The notes: generated by a model not told the origin, from the letters alone. Positions 12,061-25,048 are shown, numbered from the stretch's first letter. The stretch: 64,000 nucleotides of DNA from Hydra vulgaris (GCF_038396675.1 NC_088921.1:14509501-14573500), one strand, 5' to 3'. A program made the numbers and translations.

Positions 12061-12175
12061 GTGTGGAGTCGGTAAACCTTAGTTTCGACTCCGACTTCGA
12101 CTCCAACTCCAACTCCTTAACTTTATCATGGATCGACTCCGACTTCGACTCCGACACTCGACTCCGACTCCTTCT
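12061..12175. repeat. hAT subterminal array of GACTCC motifs
   Basis: CGACTCC or close variants (CGACTTCGACTCCAACTCC) recur about ten times over 115 bp just inside the hAT end. It parallels the TATCGTA array by the other hAT remnant at 7735-7945. A role as transposase-binding subterminal repeats is inferred. Confidence 0.75.
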
Positions 12176-12367
12176 TAAGTCACCAATTTGTAACAACAAA
12201 TTTACCGCGTTAAAATGTTAAGATTTCCTATTTCATCACCTTGATATAAATGATCCAACCACTTAGTGCTTTAAACAATATTTATTAGAAAACTAGTTCT
12301 GAACAAATAACTTTTTTGACTTTTGTAAATAGATATACAATAAACTCTTATGCAGTCACTTATAAAA

Positions 12368-13090
12368 TTATGAACTAATCCTCAGAAAAAGTATTGCCTC
12401 CGTCAGATCCTCCTTCATGGATGTCCTCAAATCTGATTTTATTATTTTTTGGGCAGAGGAAAACCTCTCTACACCTACTTGAGTTGGTCGCAAAGCAGTA
12501 ATCTTTTGGGCAACTTCTCTGACCATTTCAGGATACATATCAATTGCTTGCAAAACTGTTACTTTTGATGAACGGCTAAATTGTTCCACTACTTTTAATG
12601 TACATGAAAAACGGTGCTGAAATGTACTGGCAGTGTTCTCTAATAGGGATGACTCTTTTTCCATAAAGGAACGCTTTGCACGGTCTTTATGGTCCAAATA
12701 CTTCTCAAAATCAAATTCTTCAAAAGTAGATGATGTTGAAGATGTGGCAGTATGACCCAATTCCTCCTGTTCCTGACAGTTCTGCAACTTGTTTATTCTT
12801 ACAGCTATTTCAAACAGAGCCTTATTTCCTTTAGTCAGTTGTTGATCATCAAGAAGTATTCGATGCATTGGGTCTATAAAAACAGCTGCCAAAAGAATCT
12901 TATTTTCTATTAGTACTTTTTCTCTCTGTTTCATTGCAGTGGCAATATCACTTGCAAATAACGCTCCTTTTTGAAACAGGCAAAACATCAAGTTTTCCCA
13001 CTCCTTAAAGAAAATACCTGAAGTTAAGTCCTCTTCTTGCAATTTTTTAGTCACTGCAAATGGATGTTGTAGCAATTCTTTTAGCTCTAT

Positions 13091-13098
<8 letters not shown>
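12368..13098 (-). pseudogene. hAT transposase, C-terminal ~230 residues
   Basis: The minus-strand frame is open from the (TA)n tract to a stop at 12368. It contains ENKILLAAVFIDPMHRILL (about 12915-12860), a region shared with the captured fragment at 11.03 kb, and the C-terminal dimerisation block RPTQVGVERFSSAQKIIKSD followed by LRTSMKEDLTEAILFLRI (12490-12375). These correspond to the hAT C-terminal (Dimer_Tnp_hAT) pattern ERxFSxxxxIxxxxRxxL. The BED zinc finger and most of the catalytic core are missing. The remaining frame is intact, so the truncation is probably younger than other relics here. Confidence 0.85.

Positions 13099-13176
<78 letters not shown>
13099..13176. repeat. (TA)n microsatellite
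   Basis: Pure or nearly pure TA dinucleotides, ending with GTATATAT interruptions. It marks where the hAT homology stops. Reading frames across it are artefacts of the repeat. Confidence 0.95.
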
Positions 13177-13179
13177 GTA

Positions 13180-14093
13180 TCTCTATGTGTGTGTGAGAGA
13201 AAGCTTGTGTCTGTTTGTATAACTGTAGCTTTGTATACAAACAAATATGTGTAATATACACACACATATTACAGTAATATACCAATAGTAAGTGAATTAA
13301 TATACCATGTAGCTCTATATATAAATTTTTTATAAACAGTACATATAATTAAAATATATATAAAATATGAAATACCATCATAGGAAACATAGCAAACAAG
13401 TAACACGTAATTCAAAACTAAACTAAAATTTTTATTAAAATTTTTGCCTTTTAACTTTTATATTTTATTGGCTAATTAATATTTAAGTAAAAATATTTTT
13501 AAAAGAAGCAAAAATTAAATTGTTTTAAATCGTATTAAACCGTAACATATTTCAAAACAAAAAAAAGAATTAAAGATATAATAAATTGTTTAAAGTATTT
13601 AAGAATGAATAATTTAAAAGAGTATATAGACCTTAAAATGTTTACCTAAAAATGTTTAGCAAAGAATAATCAAAAGTCAAATAAATGCGTAATGTATAAA
13701 CACTTAAGTGTTACGAGATAAATGATTTTTTAAGCATCTGAGAGAAATATAGTAAAAATATTTTTTTACTCTTTTGGTCCGATATCGAAAAGGTGCCCGC
13801 GCATCTCACTTTAACGCCGTCCAACAACCATTTGATGCGCATTATATTACCATTATGTATACCTATCTTTCGCCAATTAGATGTTTTGTCATTTGATGGT
13901 AGTTTGTGAGATATTTTAGTTGCCCAACTTGCCCTTATGCTTAACTAACCGCGCCATACTTAATTGGCTTAGTTGCCCCTAGCAACCAATCAGATTACAC
14001 ATTTCGTTTTACAAATAAGCTGTGAAGTGAAATGAAAGCTGGAATCTAGTTGCCTGGAGTAACTGGGCCACTTCTACTTTACACAAGTTTGAT
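13180..14093. other. no recognised gene
   Basis: Mostly AT-rich. The part 13780-14060 is less AT-rich and contains a CCAATCAGA motif near 13995, but no coding region or element could be recognised. Confidence 0.4.
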
Positions 14094-14171
14094 AAACTCC
14101 TTTGGTGTCTAAACGTAATAAGTGCACTTTTTTTAACTCCTTTGGTGTCTAAACGTAATAGGTGCACTTTT
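14094..14171 (+). repeat. two tandem ~40-bp units
   Basis: AACTCCTTTGGTGTCTAAAC followed by GTAATARGTGCACTTTTT occurs twice in a row. A TATAAAAAG motif lies about 55 bp downstream (14223), but no convincing gene follows it. Confidence 0.8.
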
Positions 14172-14596
14172 TGCACATCTACATAAGAGGTTTACACCTG
14201 AGCACATGTGCTAAATTCACAACTATAAAAAGCAGCACTTCTTTATAATATCCTACATGATCCGGAGGCTACATTATAGTGAATAAGGAAAAAATATATA
14301 GGAACTTATCCTCTTTCTGTGTGTGCAGTATTAAACAAAGTAAAAGAGATAACAAAGCAAAACACAAGTACTATAGTGGTCATTTCTCATGTACTATCAC
14401 TTTACAAAAGATTAATGCAATGTTAATGGGATACTTACAGTCTTTCTGTTTTGTGAAGCAGCTTTTTTCTGCTAGGTGTTTGCGTGTCTAACTTTCTACT
14501 AAGAATATGAAGCACTGTGTCAGACAGTGTAAGTCATAAAGTTATCTAGTATAGGAGATGGTGGAGGAGAGCAAAGGAGAGATGATTTATGATTCT

Positions 14597-14929
14597 CAGT
14601 GATAAGCAGCAAAACACCCTGTTGCTTATCACTGTTTTGAAGGCCTTAAATTAACATATCAAACTCCTAGCCCTACAGTGGTTGCAAACTATTACTACTT
14701 TTCCATTATGTCTGGATATCCTACAGCTAATAGAGCAAGCTGGGATATAAATTTTTGTAACAATTTGAGGGCTAGAGTTTGATACTTAAGCATTAGACTG
14801 ACTGAAAGTAAAGTATTTTAATGACTAACATATATAAAATTCATATGAAAGTTATGAAACGAATTTGATTGTATCTCAAGAATAGAGGTACAGTCAAATT
14901 TGCGCTCTAAAATTCAAATTTTAGAGCGC
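14597..14929. repeat. cluster of three separate inverted repeats
   Basis: CAGTGATAAGCA near 14597 pairs with TGCTTATCACTG ending near 14635. TATCAAACTCCTAGCCCT near 14659 pairs with AGGGCTAGAGTTTGATA near 14766 across about 90 bp. GCGCTCTAAAAT at 14902 pairs with ATTTTAGAGCGC ending at 14929 across 4 nt. They may be ends of small foldback elements. Confidence 0.7.
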
Positions 14930-15139
14930 GGAGAGCATTCACTACCTATTGTTTCAATTGATGATCACTTCAACAACCCATGGGAAAATTTTATTCAAGA
15001 TATATAATACTATATGCTTAGTTGATTATTTAATGAGATATCGACTATTATATAATATAATTCGATGAGATCTACTATTATATAAATGTATAATTTAGTC
15101 AGAAAAAATCTCAATAGTTTTTAAGTATTTTTATTGTTT

Positions 15140-15235
15140 TTTAGGGGGGAAGTACACAAAAACTGACATCATATATAACGGGGGGTTGGACAAAAATTGA
15201 CAGTGTGACAAAGGGTGGAGGGGAGTAGAAAAATT
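15140..15235. repeat. G-rich dispersed repeat, copy 2
   Basis: It contains GGGGGGAAGTACAC, CTGACATCATATATAACGGG and AATTGACAGTGTGACAAAGG, sharing the TGACA(TC) and G-run layout of the copy at 8575-8705. Confidence 0.5.
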
Positions 15236-15525
15236 GAGAAAAAACACTAACCATAATCAAAATTAGCTCGGTGATAAAACCAAATTTGCCGCGAAAATGC
15301 ATTTTCTATGATTATCTTATTTTTTATAGGCATATGTAAAAACACACACAAAAAAAGTTTTTTGATATTATGGTAAAGTAATGTAAATGTAAGTTTTTTG
15401 TTATTTTTTTAGCTGTGTCAAACATATTTAACATTTCGTAATGCTTTAAATTTATAATATTCCTTGTTCTTTTTTTTAATAATTTAAGTTGATAATTCTC
15501 AGTTCGTATTAAATTTGACAACAAT

Positions 15526-15540
15526 CTGTGTGTGTGTGTA

Positions 15541-15639
<99 letters not shown>
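15526..15639. repeat. (TG)n microsatellite
   Basis: About 55 TG units with a few TTTG and TATG interruptions. Confidence 0.95.
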
Positions 15640-15847
15640 CACATTTGAATTTTCTTTAAACTTATTTTAAATTTTACAATTAAAAACAAATAGTTATTAT
15701 GTTGTTTATTAAAGCAATAAGAAAACATAAATTGCAATCAAGGATGTTTTAAAGTTTCAAGGCATATATTTTACGCACGGTAATGTATGCAGTATGTGAC
15801 ATAACTAGGCATAAGGATTGATATTTTTAAATTGACCAAAAACTTGA

Positions 15848-15990
15848 TAGTTTTAACGCAGTGACTACGGTACCAGCTGCTGGTTCTTTAGCTCTAGCAG
15901 CTAGAGTACCGGCTGGTCTGGGTTCTAGCTAATTTACCGATGACATAACTTATATTCATTACGTAACACTAACAATTAGAAAACCAGCAG
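15848..15990. repeat. dispersed GC-richer repeat shared with 31276-31327
   Basis: The segment TACCGGCTGGTCTGGGTTCT followed by AGCTAA is the reverse complement of sequence at 31283-31310, and GCAGTGACTACGGTACC also has a counterpart there. The motif accents AGCTGCTGGTT and AACCAGCAGCCGG suggest internal inverted copies. It is a small repeated element of unknown family. Confidence 0.6.
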
Positions 15991-16595
15991 CCGGTTTCTT
16001 AGCCTTTCATGATTTAAAACCGGCTTCTGCTTTCATTAAACTCACAAATAATCGTCTTAATCGTTAGTATTATCCGTTCTGATTGTTAGCAGAGTGAATG
16101 TTGGAGATATTTTTAATAATTTAAATGAGCTTAAGCTAGAAAAATCAAGATTTGTATCTCTTTATGTTCGAGATAGTCGAACAATTGATTTAGCAATTAA
16201 AAAAGGCTTGCAACGATATATTAAAAAATAATTAAAATATTATCATACCGTTGCTATCATGGTGGGCGTCAATTTAAATCGAGATCAAAAGGGTTTCGTC
16301 CAAACCAAAGGTATTTGTTAATAATAATTAAAGTTAGTCAGTAAAATCATAACTTTTTTCAACAAAATTTTTTTGTAAACTGAAGATTTTGTTTCACTAA
16401 AGATGCTATCTGTAGTCTTATTATTTATACATAGTACCTATAAAATCCAATGTCCATTTACAATTTGCATTGGTGTTACTGAAGATGGTGAAAAGTTCTG
16501 TGCGACAAAAGTTATTAATGAGCACAACCATGCAATTGACAAAGTAAATCTGTTTTTTTTTTCTTATATAAAGGTAATAGTTTTTTGCTGAATAG

Positions 16596-16949
16596 CAGGG
16601 TGGCCAGTATACATGAAATAAGGGAAGTCATGGAAAAGTCCAGGAAAACTTTTTGAGTTTGGGGGTTAGGGGAATCAAGAAAAAGTCTAGTATTTTGTTA
16701 TTTTCCCCTCAAAAGTCAGTGAAATTTCCAAAATTTAGCTTAATTGGTTTAACTTAAATGATAGCATTTTTTATATAGTTTTCTTTTCCCTATTTAAATC
16801 TTTGCTATTAGGCTAAAAGACATTTACAAACAATAAATATTAGTTTAAAAAGTAATTGCTATCATTGTGTCTTTATAAAATTCCAGATTTTTAATTATCA
16901 GAGTCATGGAAAAGTCAGGGAATTTGATTGTACAAAGTGGTTGGCCACC
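16596..16949. mobile_element. hAT-type MITE with 8-bp target duplication
   Basis: The element starts CAGGGTGGCCA and ends with the inverted copy TTGGCCACC. It is flanked by an exact 8-bp direct repeat CTGAATAG (16588-16595 and 16950-16957), the duplication length of hAT elements. The interior has no coding frame and repeats GTCATGGAAAAGTC near both ends. It sits in an intron of the ZSWIM-type gene. A diverged relative is at 33943-34092. Confidence 0.85.
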
Positions 16950-17152
16950 CTGAATAGATTGTCAAGAAATATTTTTATTGATGAAATACTATGTTTTTAT
17001 AGCAGCAGCAATATTACATAATAGCAGAGGTTAAAAAGTTTAAAAACTCAAAGATATGTATTTAGTTTTCTCATAGTTTTCATAAATGTATTTGACAGGT
17101 AAACAACTAAACAGGGGTTCAACAAAAAAAGGTTCTTAGTTTTTAATTATAT

Positions 17153-17220
17153 TTTAAAATGTTATATTATTATTTTTATTTATATATATTATAAATAAAT
17201 ATAATAATATAACATTTTAA
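17153..17220. repeat. 19-bp-arm inverted repeat
   Basis: TTAAAATGTTATATTATTA near 17153 pairs with TAATAATATAACATTTTAA ending near 17220 around an AT-rich loop. It is in an intron of the ZSWIM-type gene. Confidence 0.75.
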
Positions 17221-17739
17221 ATGTTATATTTTTCTATAAATTTTATTAATTATTAATTATTTTATACTTTCAACATATTTGATAGAAATAAAGCATAAAT
17301 AGATATAGAAATAGAAGCTTTGTTTCTTAACTATAGCTGTTTTATATGCCGCACTACTGTAAAAGCCAAAATGCTGCGATCTTTATTGTTAATTTTATTT
17401 TTGCTTTTGTTATTTTAATATTTTTGTATGATAGATTACTGAATTAATAAACTTAAACTTATGACTTACACCCCATACATTGACTCAATTTGTGTTTGGT
17501 TATTTTAAAATATATAATAAAAAAATGTTTTTGTCTGTAGGATCTATTTTAGTCATTGTTTTGTTTTTTTAACTAAGTAAATAGGCAGTTAAATAAATAA
17601 CATTTCCCACTCAAGTTCTAATATAAAATTGTTTTTCATTATGACTTATTGTCGTATTTAAAGTTAGTTGTTATAGTTATGTCATGAATTTTCTTGAGTT
17701 CCATATTACTATCAAATAAAAGAAAAAGTAAAAATAATA

Positions 17740-17920
17740 CAATTGTAAATGATATTCTATTTGAATGCGCATGCAAATTAAATATTCATTTAAGCTGTTG
17801 GTTTCCGTTGCAGATAATACTTTGTTTTAACTTTGTCTATATTGACCTGAAATAGAGACAAATTAAAAAAATATTCTCTGAACTATAAACAAGTTTCTTA
17901 TAAAGATTTATCTGTAAAGC
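17740..17920 (+). repeat. dispersed repeat shared with 32800-32960
   Basis: The two places share TTGAATGYGCATGCAAATTAA-like sequence, then TATTCATTTAAGCTGTTG, a TTG-CAGATAATACT segment and AAGTTTCTTAT. Identity is moderate with small gaps. No coding potential is seen. Confidence 0.6.
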
Positions 17921-18401
17921 AGAATTTTAGAAATAAAAAATTTAACATTTTGCAACGTAACTTATTTAATAAATTTTGTTATATAAAATTTGACAAAGAC
18001 CTATAAAGTCTTACATTTTCATATCGGAATAGAATGCAGAAGTTTGCATTTTTTATCTTAGTTACAACAATAATGCTTTTCTTTTATAATCAACTTTGCC
18101 AACTTGATCATATTGGCATTAACGTTATAGTTATATTTCACTGTAACCAAGGATTTTAGGAAATAAATTTCTCTGAACTGCGTATCTGTGTTTGAAAAAA
18201 AAAGTTCTTCATTTTTCTATTACTATTTTAACTTTGTGTGATTTTTTTACTCACATTTTACTAAAATTCTGCTCTACTAAAAACAAAACTGTTGCAAAAT
18301 AACTTATTTTTATCATATATTTATATATATCAATAAAAGAAAACCAATCGCAAAATCTAAAACTTTAACTTTGCCTTTTTTTATTTGAATTATTTTTCAC
18401 T

Positions 18402-18683
18402 CCGTGGCGATGAGCAAACGCTTAGGTTCTCGCTCCCCGCCAAGGCAGATATATATATTTTTTGTAATTCACCTCCCCAAGGCCAAGAAGGCCACTACAG
18501 ATGAGGAGGCTACTTGTGGTTATAACCCTCTCCCAACTCTATAACTCCGAAACACGAACCTTGACAAACAAGGCCGCTGCGCGGAGAAACAAGTTGAGCG
18601 CGGTACTACCAGGGACGCGGTGGGAATCGAACTCAGAACCTCTCGCTTATGAAACGAGAGCTCTACCACTACACCACTACCGC
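18402..18683 (-). mobile_element. SINE with tRNA-Met-like head
   Basis: Read on the minus strand from 18683, the head has an A box (GTGGTGTAGTGGTAGAG), an anticodon stem CTCTCG/CGAGAG with CAT in the loop, and a B box (GAGTTCGATTCCC), in tRNA order over about 68 nt. These are the internal RNA polymerase III promoter parts. The T-arm does not pair cleanly and about 215 nt of unrelated body follows, so this is a SINE and not a tRNA gene. It lies in an intron of the ZSWIM-type gene and abuts a (TA)n tract. Confidence 0.8.
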
Positions 18684-18978
<295 letters not shown>

Positions 18979-21900
18979 ATCTGTGTGTGCATGTTTCGTT
19001 CAATTTACTATGTATTGATTAATCTAATTTATCAGTAATAGGAAAGAAAATAACATTAAAAGATCTTCATAACTTAGCATCTAAGGAGAAAGGTTCCACA
19101 GATATAGAATCTTTACTTGCAGTTTTTAAAAATTGTGATGGTTAGTTTTTTTTGCTGATTAATGCTGCTGTTTAATAAATTACTTTATGTTAATATTTTT
19201 ACGAAAATTAATTATTTTTTTAAATAGTTTAAAAAAATTAGTTATCAATACTAGTACTTTATAACATTTTCAGAAACAAGATTATGGTAAGTGACGTACA
19301 ACTGCAAAAAAAAAAGAAAGAATAAACTGAATATGAAACACTTATCACCATTACTAGCTACTCTATTTTCAATTGGTCTTGTTTTGTAGATATTTGTAAA
19401 TGTTTGTTTTACACTATTTGTTTACTACTAACACTACAACTCCACTAACACACAATGTTATTTATATTAAACTTGATTTATATAACCACCATGTAATAAT
19501 TCATATAATATAACAACTTATAATAATAAGATATATTATTTTGGTAGATTTTAGATTATAATTTATATTGCACTGCTTTAAGTTGCTTCACTTTAGTCAG
19601 ACTTATATTTTGTTTTGTAGCGGATGTGGACATTATTTTATAGCCAAAATGCCATAGAGTGTAGTTCATTATTTTGAAAATAACTGGAATAATTACGTAA
19701 CTGAATGGGAGTATTGTTGGCAACAGCAGAATTTAACTTTTGGATAGCGAACTACAAATAGATTTGAGTCTGTGAACCGAAGAATTAAAGCTGTCCTAAA
19801 TTTATTTAACCCTCTTCCTCTTTTTTTCAAAGACCTTATTACTGTAATTGATTGCATGCGAAAAGAAAGAGATCATACATTTATCACTGCTGGTGAGCGT
19901 ATCTCTGTACATGCTGTTTTACAAAATGATGTTCTAAAAGAATTTTCTCAAATATTAACACCTTATGCACAAACCTTTGTAGCAAGTCAATTCGAAGAAG
20001 CACTAGGTTTAAACCCTGTTGAAGAAAATGAACATCCAACCTTAGAAATATTAGGTCATCAGGTGTTGATAAGCGAGTATAGGTGTCAATGCATATTCTT
20101 TAAATCAATGGCATTACCATGTTAACACATGTTTGTTGCAAGGCAAGTGAAACATTTGCCACTATTTTCATATGATTGCATTGATGTGAGATGGCTTAAG
20201 GCTCATGCTATTGAAAACCATAGATTTTTCCAACACCAAAATGAAAACCTTAGTCATCTGGGATTAGGTGTTGTTAAGGAAAGATCATTTACACAATCTG
20301 AAAAATTTAAAAAAGCATATCGTCTTTCACAGCGTTTAGCCCAGCTAGTCTCAGAAAGTAGCAATAATGAATTTGAAATCAGGTTAAATGTCCTTCAAAA
20401 TTTAGCTAAAGTTTGGGAGGAAAATAAAAACATAGATGTGTCAATCCTGGAATCACCTGTGGATTTTTTAATAGAAACTAATTTGAATTACCCTGCTGAA
20501 ATAGGTAAGGAGATATTATGTGATGATATTGGTAAAGAGATATTATATGATGGTATAAAAACTTTCTATCCTCAAAACTCACCAAATAGTATTGATGTGG
20601 ACTTCAAATCTAATTAAATCTTTAATCCAATAAAAATAAACCGTATGGGTGTTTGCAATTCCCTTCTTTTAAATGACTCAAAATCAACTGACTTTTCAAA
20701 TCAACTTGTTAATAGCTGTTTTTCAAAGATTTCAATACCCCAGTCTCTTACGAAAACGGATTATTTATCAAATAGTTCCACTGAATTTAAGTATAAATTA
20801 CACTTGCAAGAACAAATGATTTACTCTTCACATGATCTTCATTTGAACAATGATAGAAATGAGTTAACTATTGATCAAAGCTTGTCTCTTCATGAAAGCC
20901 CCACTCTTGAAAATTCTAATACAATAGTTAGAGAAAATCTGAAAACTTGTGATACAGTAGAGGTATTGAATTATTTTTCATTTAACTTTGAAATGCTTTT
21001 ATTTTAGTCTTGCGATTTAAAAAAAGAAAGGTTAAAGTTAGTGGTGGTATGATTCCAATTCCATCAATTCTAAAGGAATCAAAAAAATTACTATTAATTA
21101 CTTTTTAAATGAGCATGAACGATTCTTGATTCTTATAAAAATTTGTACCAATCTGATGCACACCGTTCCATTTCATTTGAATATGTATTTTTATATCATT
21201 ATAAAGAATAATTAAACTTAGCTTTAAAAAATTCAAAGCATGAAAATTTAAAACATAAATAAATTTTTTAGGCAAGCAAAAATGATTCTTTGAATACTCA
21301 CTCTATCAATATAAAAGATCTTAAGTTTCCTCCAAAGATTAAGTCGCGAGGAAGGCCTAAAGCTACAGAGAAAAAAACTGCAATGGGTGCATGTAGATGG
21401 AAAAAAAAGTGTTTAACTTATATTGATAAAAGCGTTTCAGGAAAAATGAATGGTTAGTTTTTATGAATTAAATAATGAAAATTCTAAAAAATTCATCCAC
21501 AATTAAATGATACATCATTTTGTATATATTTGCAATCTGTTGCTATCTAGTTCTTCTGGGTGGTATTCTCATAAAGGGAAAAGTTGAAGATGTTACTCAT
21601 GCAATGCAAACAGATGTTGGTGATTTAGAATTAAAGCCTGGCAATCTTCCTTCTGCATTTCTAAATGAGGCTGCATCAATACATATTTTAAAACCATATT
21701 TAACCAGTTTGGCCTGGAATAGCCTAAAGAAAGCAATTCTGCAACAAAAGCAACTGGCGATATGGAATTGTCCGTTTTGCAATTTAAATACAGCTTCCAG
21801 TGAAAGCATTGAATGTGAAACCTGTTTAGAGTGGTATCATTTCAAATGTATTTGCATTTCAAAAAAAACAAAAAAGGAATGGTTTTATGACAAATGTCAT

Positions 21901-22044
21901 AATATATTAAATGAAAGTAATAATAAAGGAAATTAAAAAAATCTGTATATATAGTTAAAAAAAAAAAAGAAAATTAAAGATATATAAAATTTAAAAAACA
22001 AAAAAACACAAAAAAATGATTAAAAAGATACAAGAACAAAGTAA

Positions 22045-22231
<187 letters not shown>

Positions 22232-22390
22232 CAGAAAGAATGATGTGATTTTATAGAAATAGGAGTGAATTTGATTTGAAAATAAACATGTAATCTTTGG
22301 TGCTTCATACAAAGAGGGGTGGGCAGTCTTTTCCCGTTTGAAATTTAATGCCAGTGCCCGAAAAAGCGCTGGCAGGATGGTCATTTTTAA

Positions 22391-22675
22391 GTTAGCCTGC
22401 GCAATTTAAAAAATTCTTTGTTTTTCTGCTATTTAAATTTAAATAAAAATAAAAAATATAACACTCAAATAAATACATATATAAAATAATTTAAGAAAAG
22501 GTTAAAAAAAGCTATTTTTCATAAAAGTTGAACAAATGAACAAAAAAAATTTTTGTTGCGATTTAAAATAAAATGCTTTTAATTTTTTGGCAAGCGCTTT
22601 TTTATGCGCTTGCCAAAGTTTTTGCGGGCGTGTAGATGAGCGCAAAAGACTTGTGCGCGAAAGCGCAGGCTAAAC
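22391..22675. mobile_element. 285-bp MITE-like element
   Basis: GTTAGCCTGCGC (22391-22402) is matched by inverted GCGCAGGCTAAAC (22663-22675). Inside, TTTGGCAAGCGC (22586-22597) and GCGCTTGCCAAA (22606-22617) form a 12-bp stem with an 8-nt loop. There is no coding frame. Family and target duplication were not established. Confidence 0.6.
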
Positions 22676-22989
22676 AAAGAAGACTTGGTGGGAATAAAAG
22701 GGTTAGTGTGGAATTTATTCTTGATCAAATAATTATTTGATCATTTTTAGAAAGGGTGACGTTCTACCTAAAAACTACAAAAGAAAATTTCTAAAATCTT
22801 ACAAAATAACATAATAAAAAGCATTTTTCATTAAAGAAATAACAAGAAAACTTTAGTGCAATTTTTAAATTGTTGCCCGCATAATGCTGAGGTATATGGT
22901 ACTTTCGTACTCAAACCCTATAAATTAAAGCTTGTTTTAAGGAGAATCAATCAGTGTGTTTCATAAGTTTTATTAGAGCGTTTTAAATC

Positions 22990-24060
22990 TAAAAGTTTTA
23001 AGTGGAGTATGGCTGTGTCAGATGCGATAATTCGCGCCTGTTTATTTTATGAGTTCAAACTTGGAACCAAAGCTGCAGAAGCTTGTTGTAAGATATGCGC
23101 TGCTTTTGGGGAAGGTACCATAGCAGAACGGACAGGTCAGAAGTGGTTTAAAAAATTTTCTTCTGGAAATAAAAACCTTGAAGGTGAACCAAGATCTTGA
23201 AGACCATCCATCGTAAACAACTAGGATATCAAGCTGGCAATCAAGCAGGACTCCAGTCAAACATGTCAGGACCTTGCCTTAAGATTTAATGTGAGTGATG
23301 AAACTATAACGTTTACATTTGCACTAACTTGGAAAATGTCGGAAGTTGAGCAAATGGGTACCTTATGAGTTTAGTGTAACAAACAAGCTACAGCGCTTAA
23401 CCATTTGTTCTTGACCGGATGTTGACATGCGACAAAAAATGGATTATGAACTGCAACAAAAAACGAATATATCTTTGGCTAGCCAGTAACGATCCAGTAC
23501 TGATGACTCCTAAACCAAGCATTCACCAACAAAAGGTTTTACTGTGTGTATGGTGGACTACAGCAAGTATTGTTCACTATGAGTTGCTACCAAGTGGACA
23601 AACCATTACTGCTGAGATATACTCAGCCCATTTGGACAGAGTTTTGGTTGCTCTTCACCAAAAAAAAGCAGCTTTGGCAAACAGAAAAGGTGTTGTATTC
23701 CACCAGGACAATGCCAGACCGCAAAAATCATACGGGAAACTCTAGCACTCATATTCTTTACAATGGGAGATTCTACCTCACCCTCCGTATTCACCAGACC
23801 TTGCGCCAAGCGACTATCACCTGTTTTTGGCCCTGGATAATCATATGAGTAATCGAAAGTTTCGAAATAGAGAAGATCTCGAAAATGAGTTAATTCAATT
23901 TTTAGCTACCAAACTCAAGATTTTATAAAAATGGAATATACCAGCTTGTTTCACGATGGGAGAAAGTTATTCTTGCTGAAGAAGACTATTTTTCAGAATA
24001 AACTTTATTAAAACTGTTTTTATGTGTATTTATTTATGGATCTGCAAAACCACACAAACT
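22990..24060 (+). pseudogene. mariner transposase, several frameshifts
   Basis: The N-terminus (23009-23200) has FKLGTKAAEACCKICAAFGE and WFKKFSSGNKNLEGEPRS, the paired-like helix-turn-helix region of mariner. The catalytic part (23419-23745) has LTCDKKWI, with the first aspartate but lysine where DEKW is usual, KVLLCVWWTT, YELLPSGQTI and FHQDNARP with the second aspartate. In another frame YSPDLAPSDYHLF (about 23795-23835) gives the third aspartate, as expected for the DD34D mariner group. At least three frame changes and stops at 23200 and after 23340 inactivate it. Clear terminal inverted repeats were not found. A (TA)n tract follows at 24076. Confidence 0.85.
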
Positions 24061-24071
24061 TTTTTGATTGC

Positions 24072-24075
<4 letters not shown>

Positions 24076-24157
<82 letters not shown>
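24076..24157. repeat. (TA)n microsatellite
   Basis: Pure TA repeat directly after the mariner remnant. Confidence 0.95.
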
Positions 24158-24161
<4 letters not shown>

Positions 24162-25048
24162 TTGCAAAGTTCAGCTTTTTAAGTTTCGGCAGTCTAATCA
24201 GTTTGGGCGGTAGTTCCTCCTGGACTGTTATGATGTTTTCCTGAGAAATTCTGAAATGTTTTCCATTAGAAAAAAAAAAGTTTCTTGATTTTAAATTTAA
24301 ACGGCGCTGTCTAAAATAATATCAATAATTTTAAAGACCTTGTCATTATGTCAGGTATGTTTTATCAGAGCCAACCCCAGGCAAATATTAGCCACACATG
24401 TTTACTACCTGTCATTAGCTCTTTGTATTAGTGAATTAATTATATTAGTGAATTAATTATATTATCTATTATGTCTTAATTTAGATTGTGCGAGCTGCAT
24501 GGTGTTTTTATTGGAAGCTTATCAACTTGTAACAATTATTATACTGATAATATCATGATACTTTGAAAATTTTTGTTAATTTGTCATGGCATGCCTTTAT
24601 GATATGCCATGATAGATGAATTTTCTTGAATTCATGAAATGCTCGCAACCTGCTATATCAACATGAGCTGATAACAAAAAAAGATTACTTCTGAAATGCT
24701 TACGCTATAAAAAAAGGTTGGTTATTTTTTTCCTTTAATCGTTTCTATAGAAAATAGTGTGGTATTAAGTAGGAAAACTTTAAATTAATTGAGTTTACTA
24801 TCTTGTAAAAAGCCATTTTAGTCTAATTTCAGTTAAAATATATAATGCAAAACTTTTTCAGCATTGTGAAAAGTAAAAGATTGCAAACATTAAAAAATAA
24901 TTTTTATTATATATTTTTATTTAATATTCAAATGTTACATTGACGTTATATTTATGTATTCATTTAATATTGTCATTTGAAAATATTAAATAGCTGAATA
25001 CCGACCATAATTCCAAGGATTAATTAATTTAGAATTTTAAATTTGTTG

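Larger units (their letters stand above)
12056..13098 (-). mobile_element. hAT transposon, 5' part lost at a (TA)n tract
   Basis: The 3' terminus reads CAGGGGTGTGGAGTCGG at 12056, a typical hAT end. It interrupts the coding sequence of the upstream transposase-like gene directly after GTTAACGC (12048-12055), the expected 8-bp target copy. The matching second end and target copy were not found because homology stops at the (TA)n tract at 13099. Confidence 0.75.

Noticed and set aside
14223..14491. TATA-like motif with a 70-codon frame downstream
   Set aside because: The frame has no recognisable domain and the TATAAAAAG motif is unremarkable in AT-rich DNA.
18616..18683. tRNA-Met gene
   Set aside because: A and B boxes and a CAT loop are present, but the T-arm pairs poorly and a long non-tRNA body follows, so it is a SINE head. 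The same applies to the CGT head at about 40060-40132.
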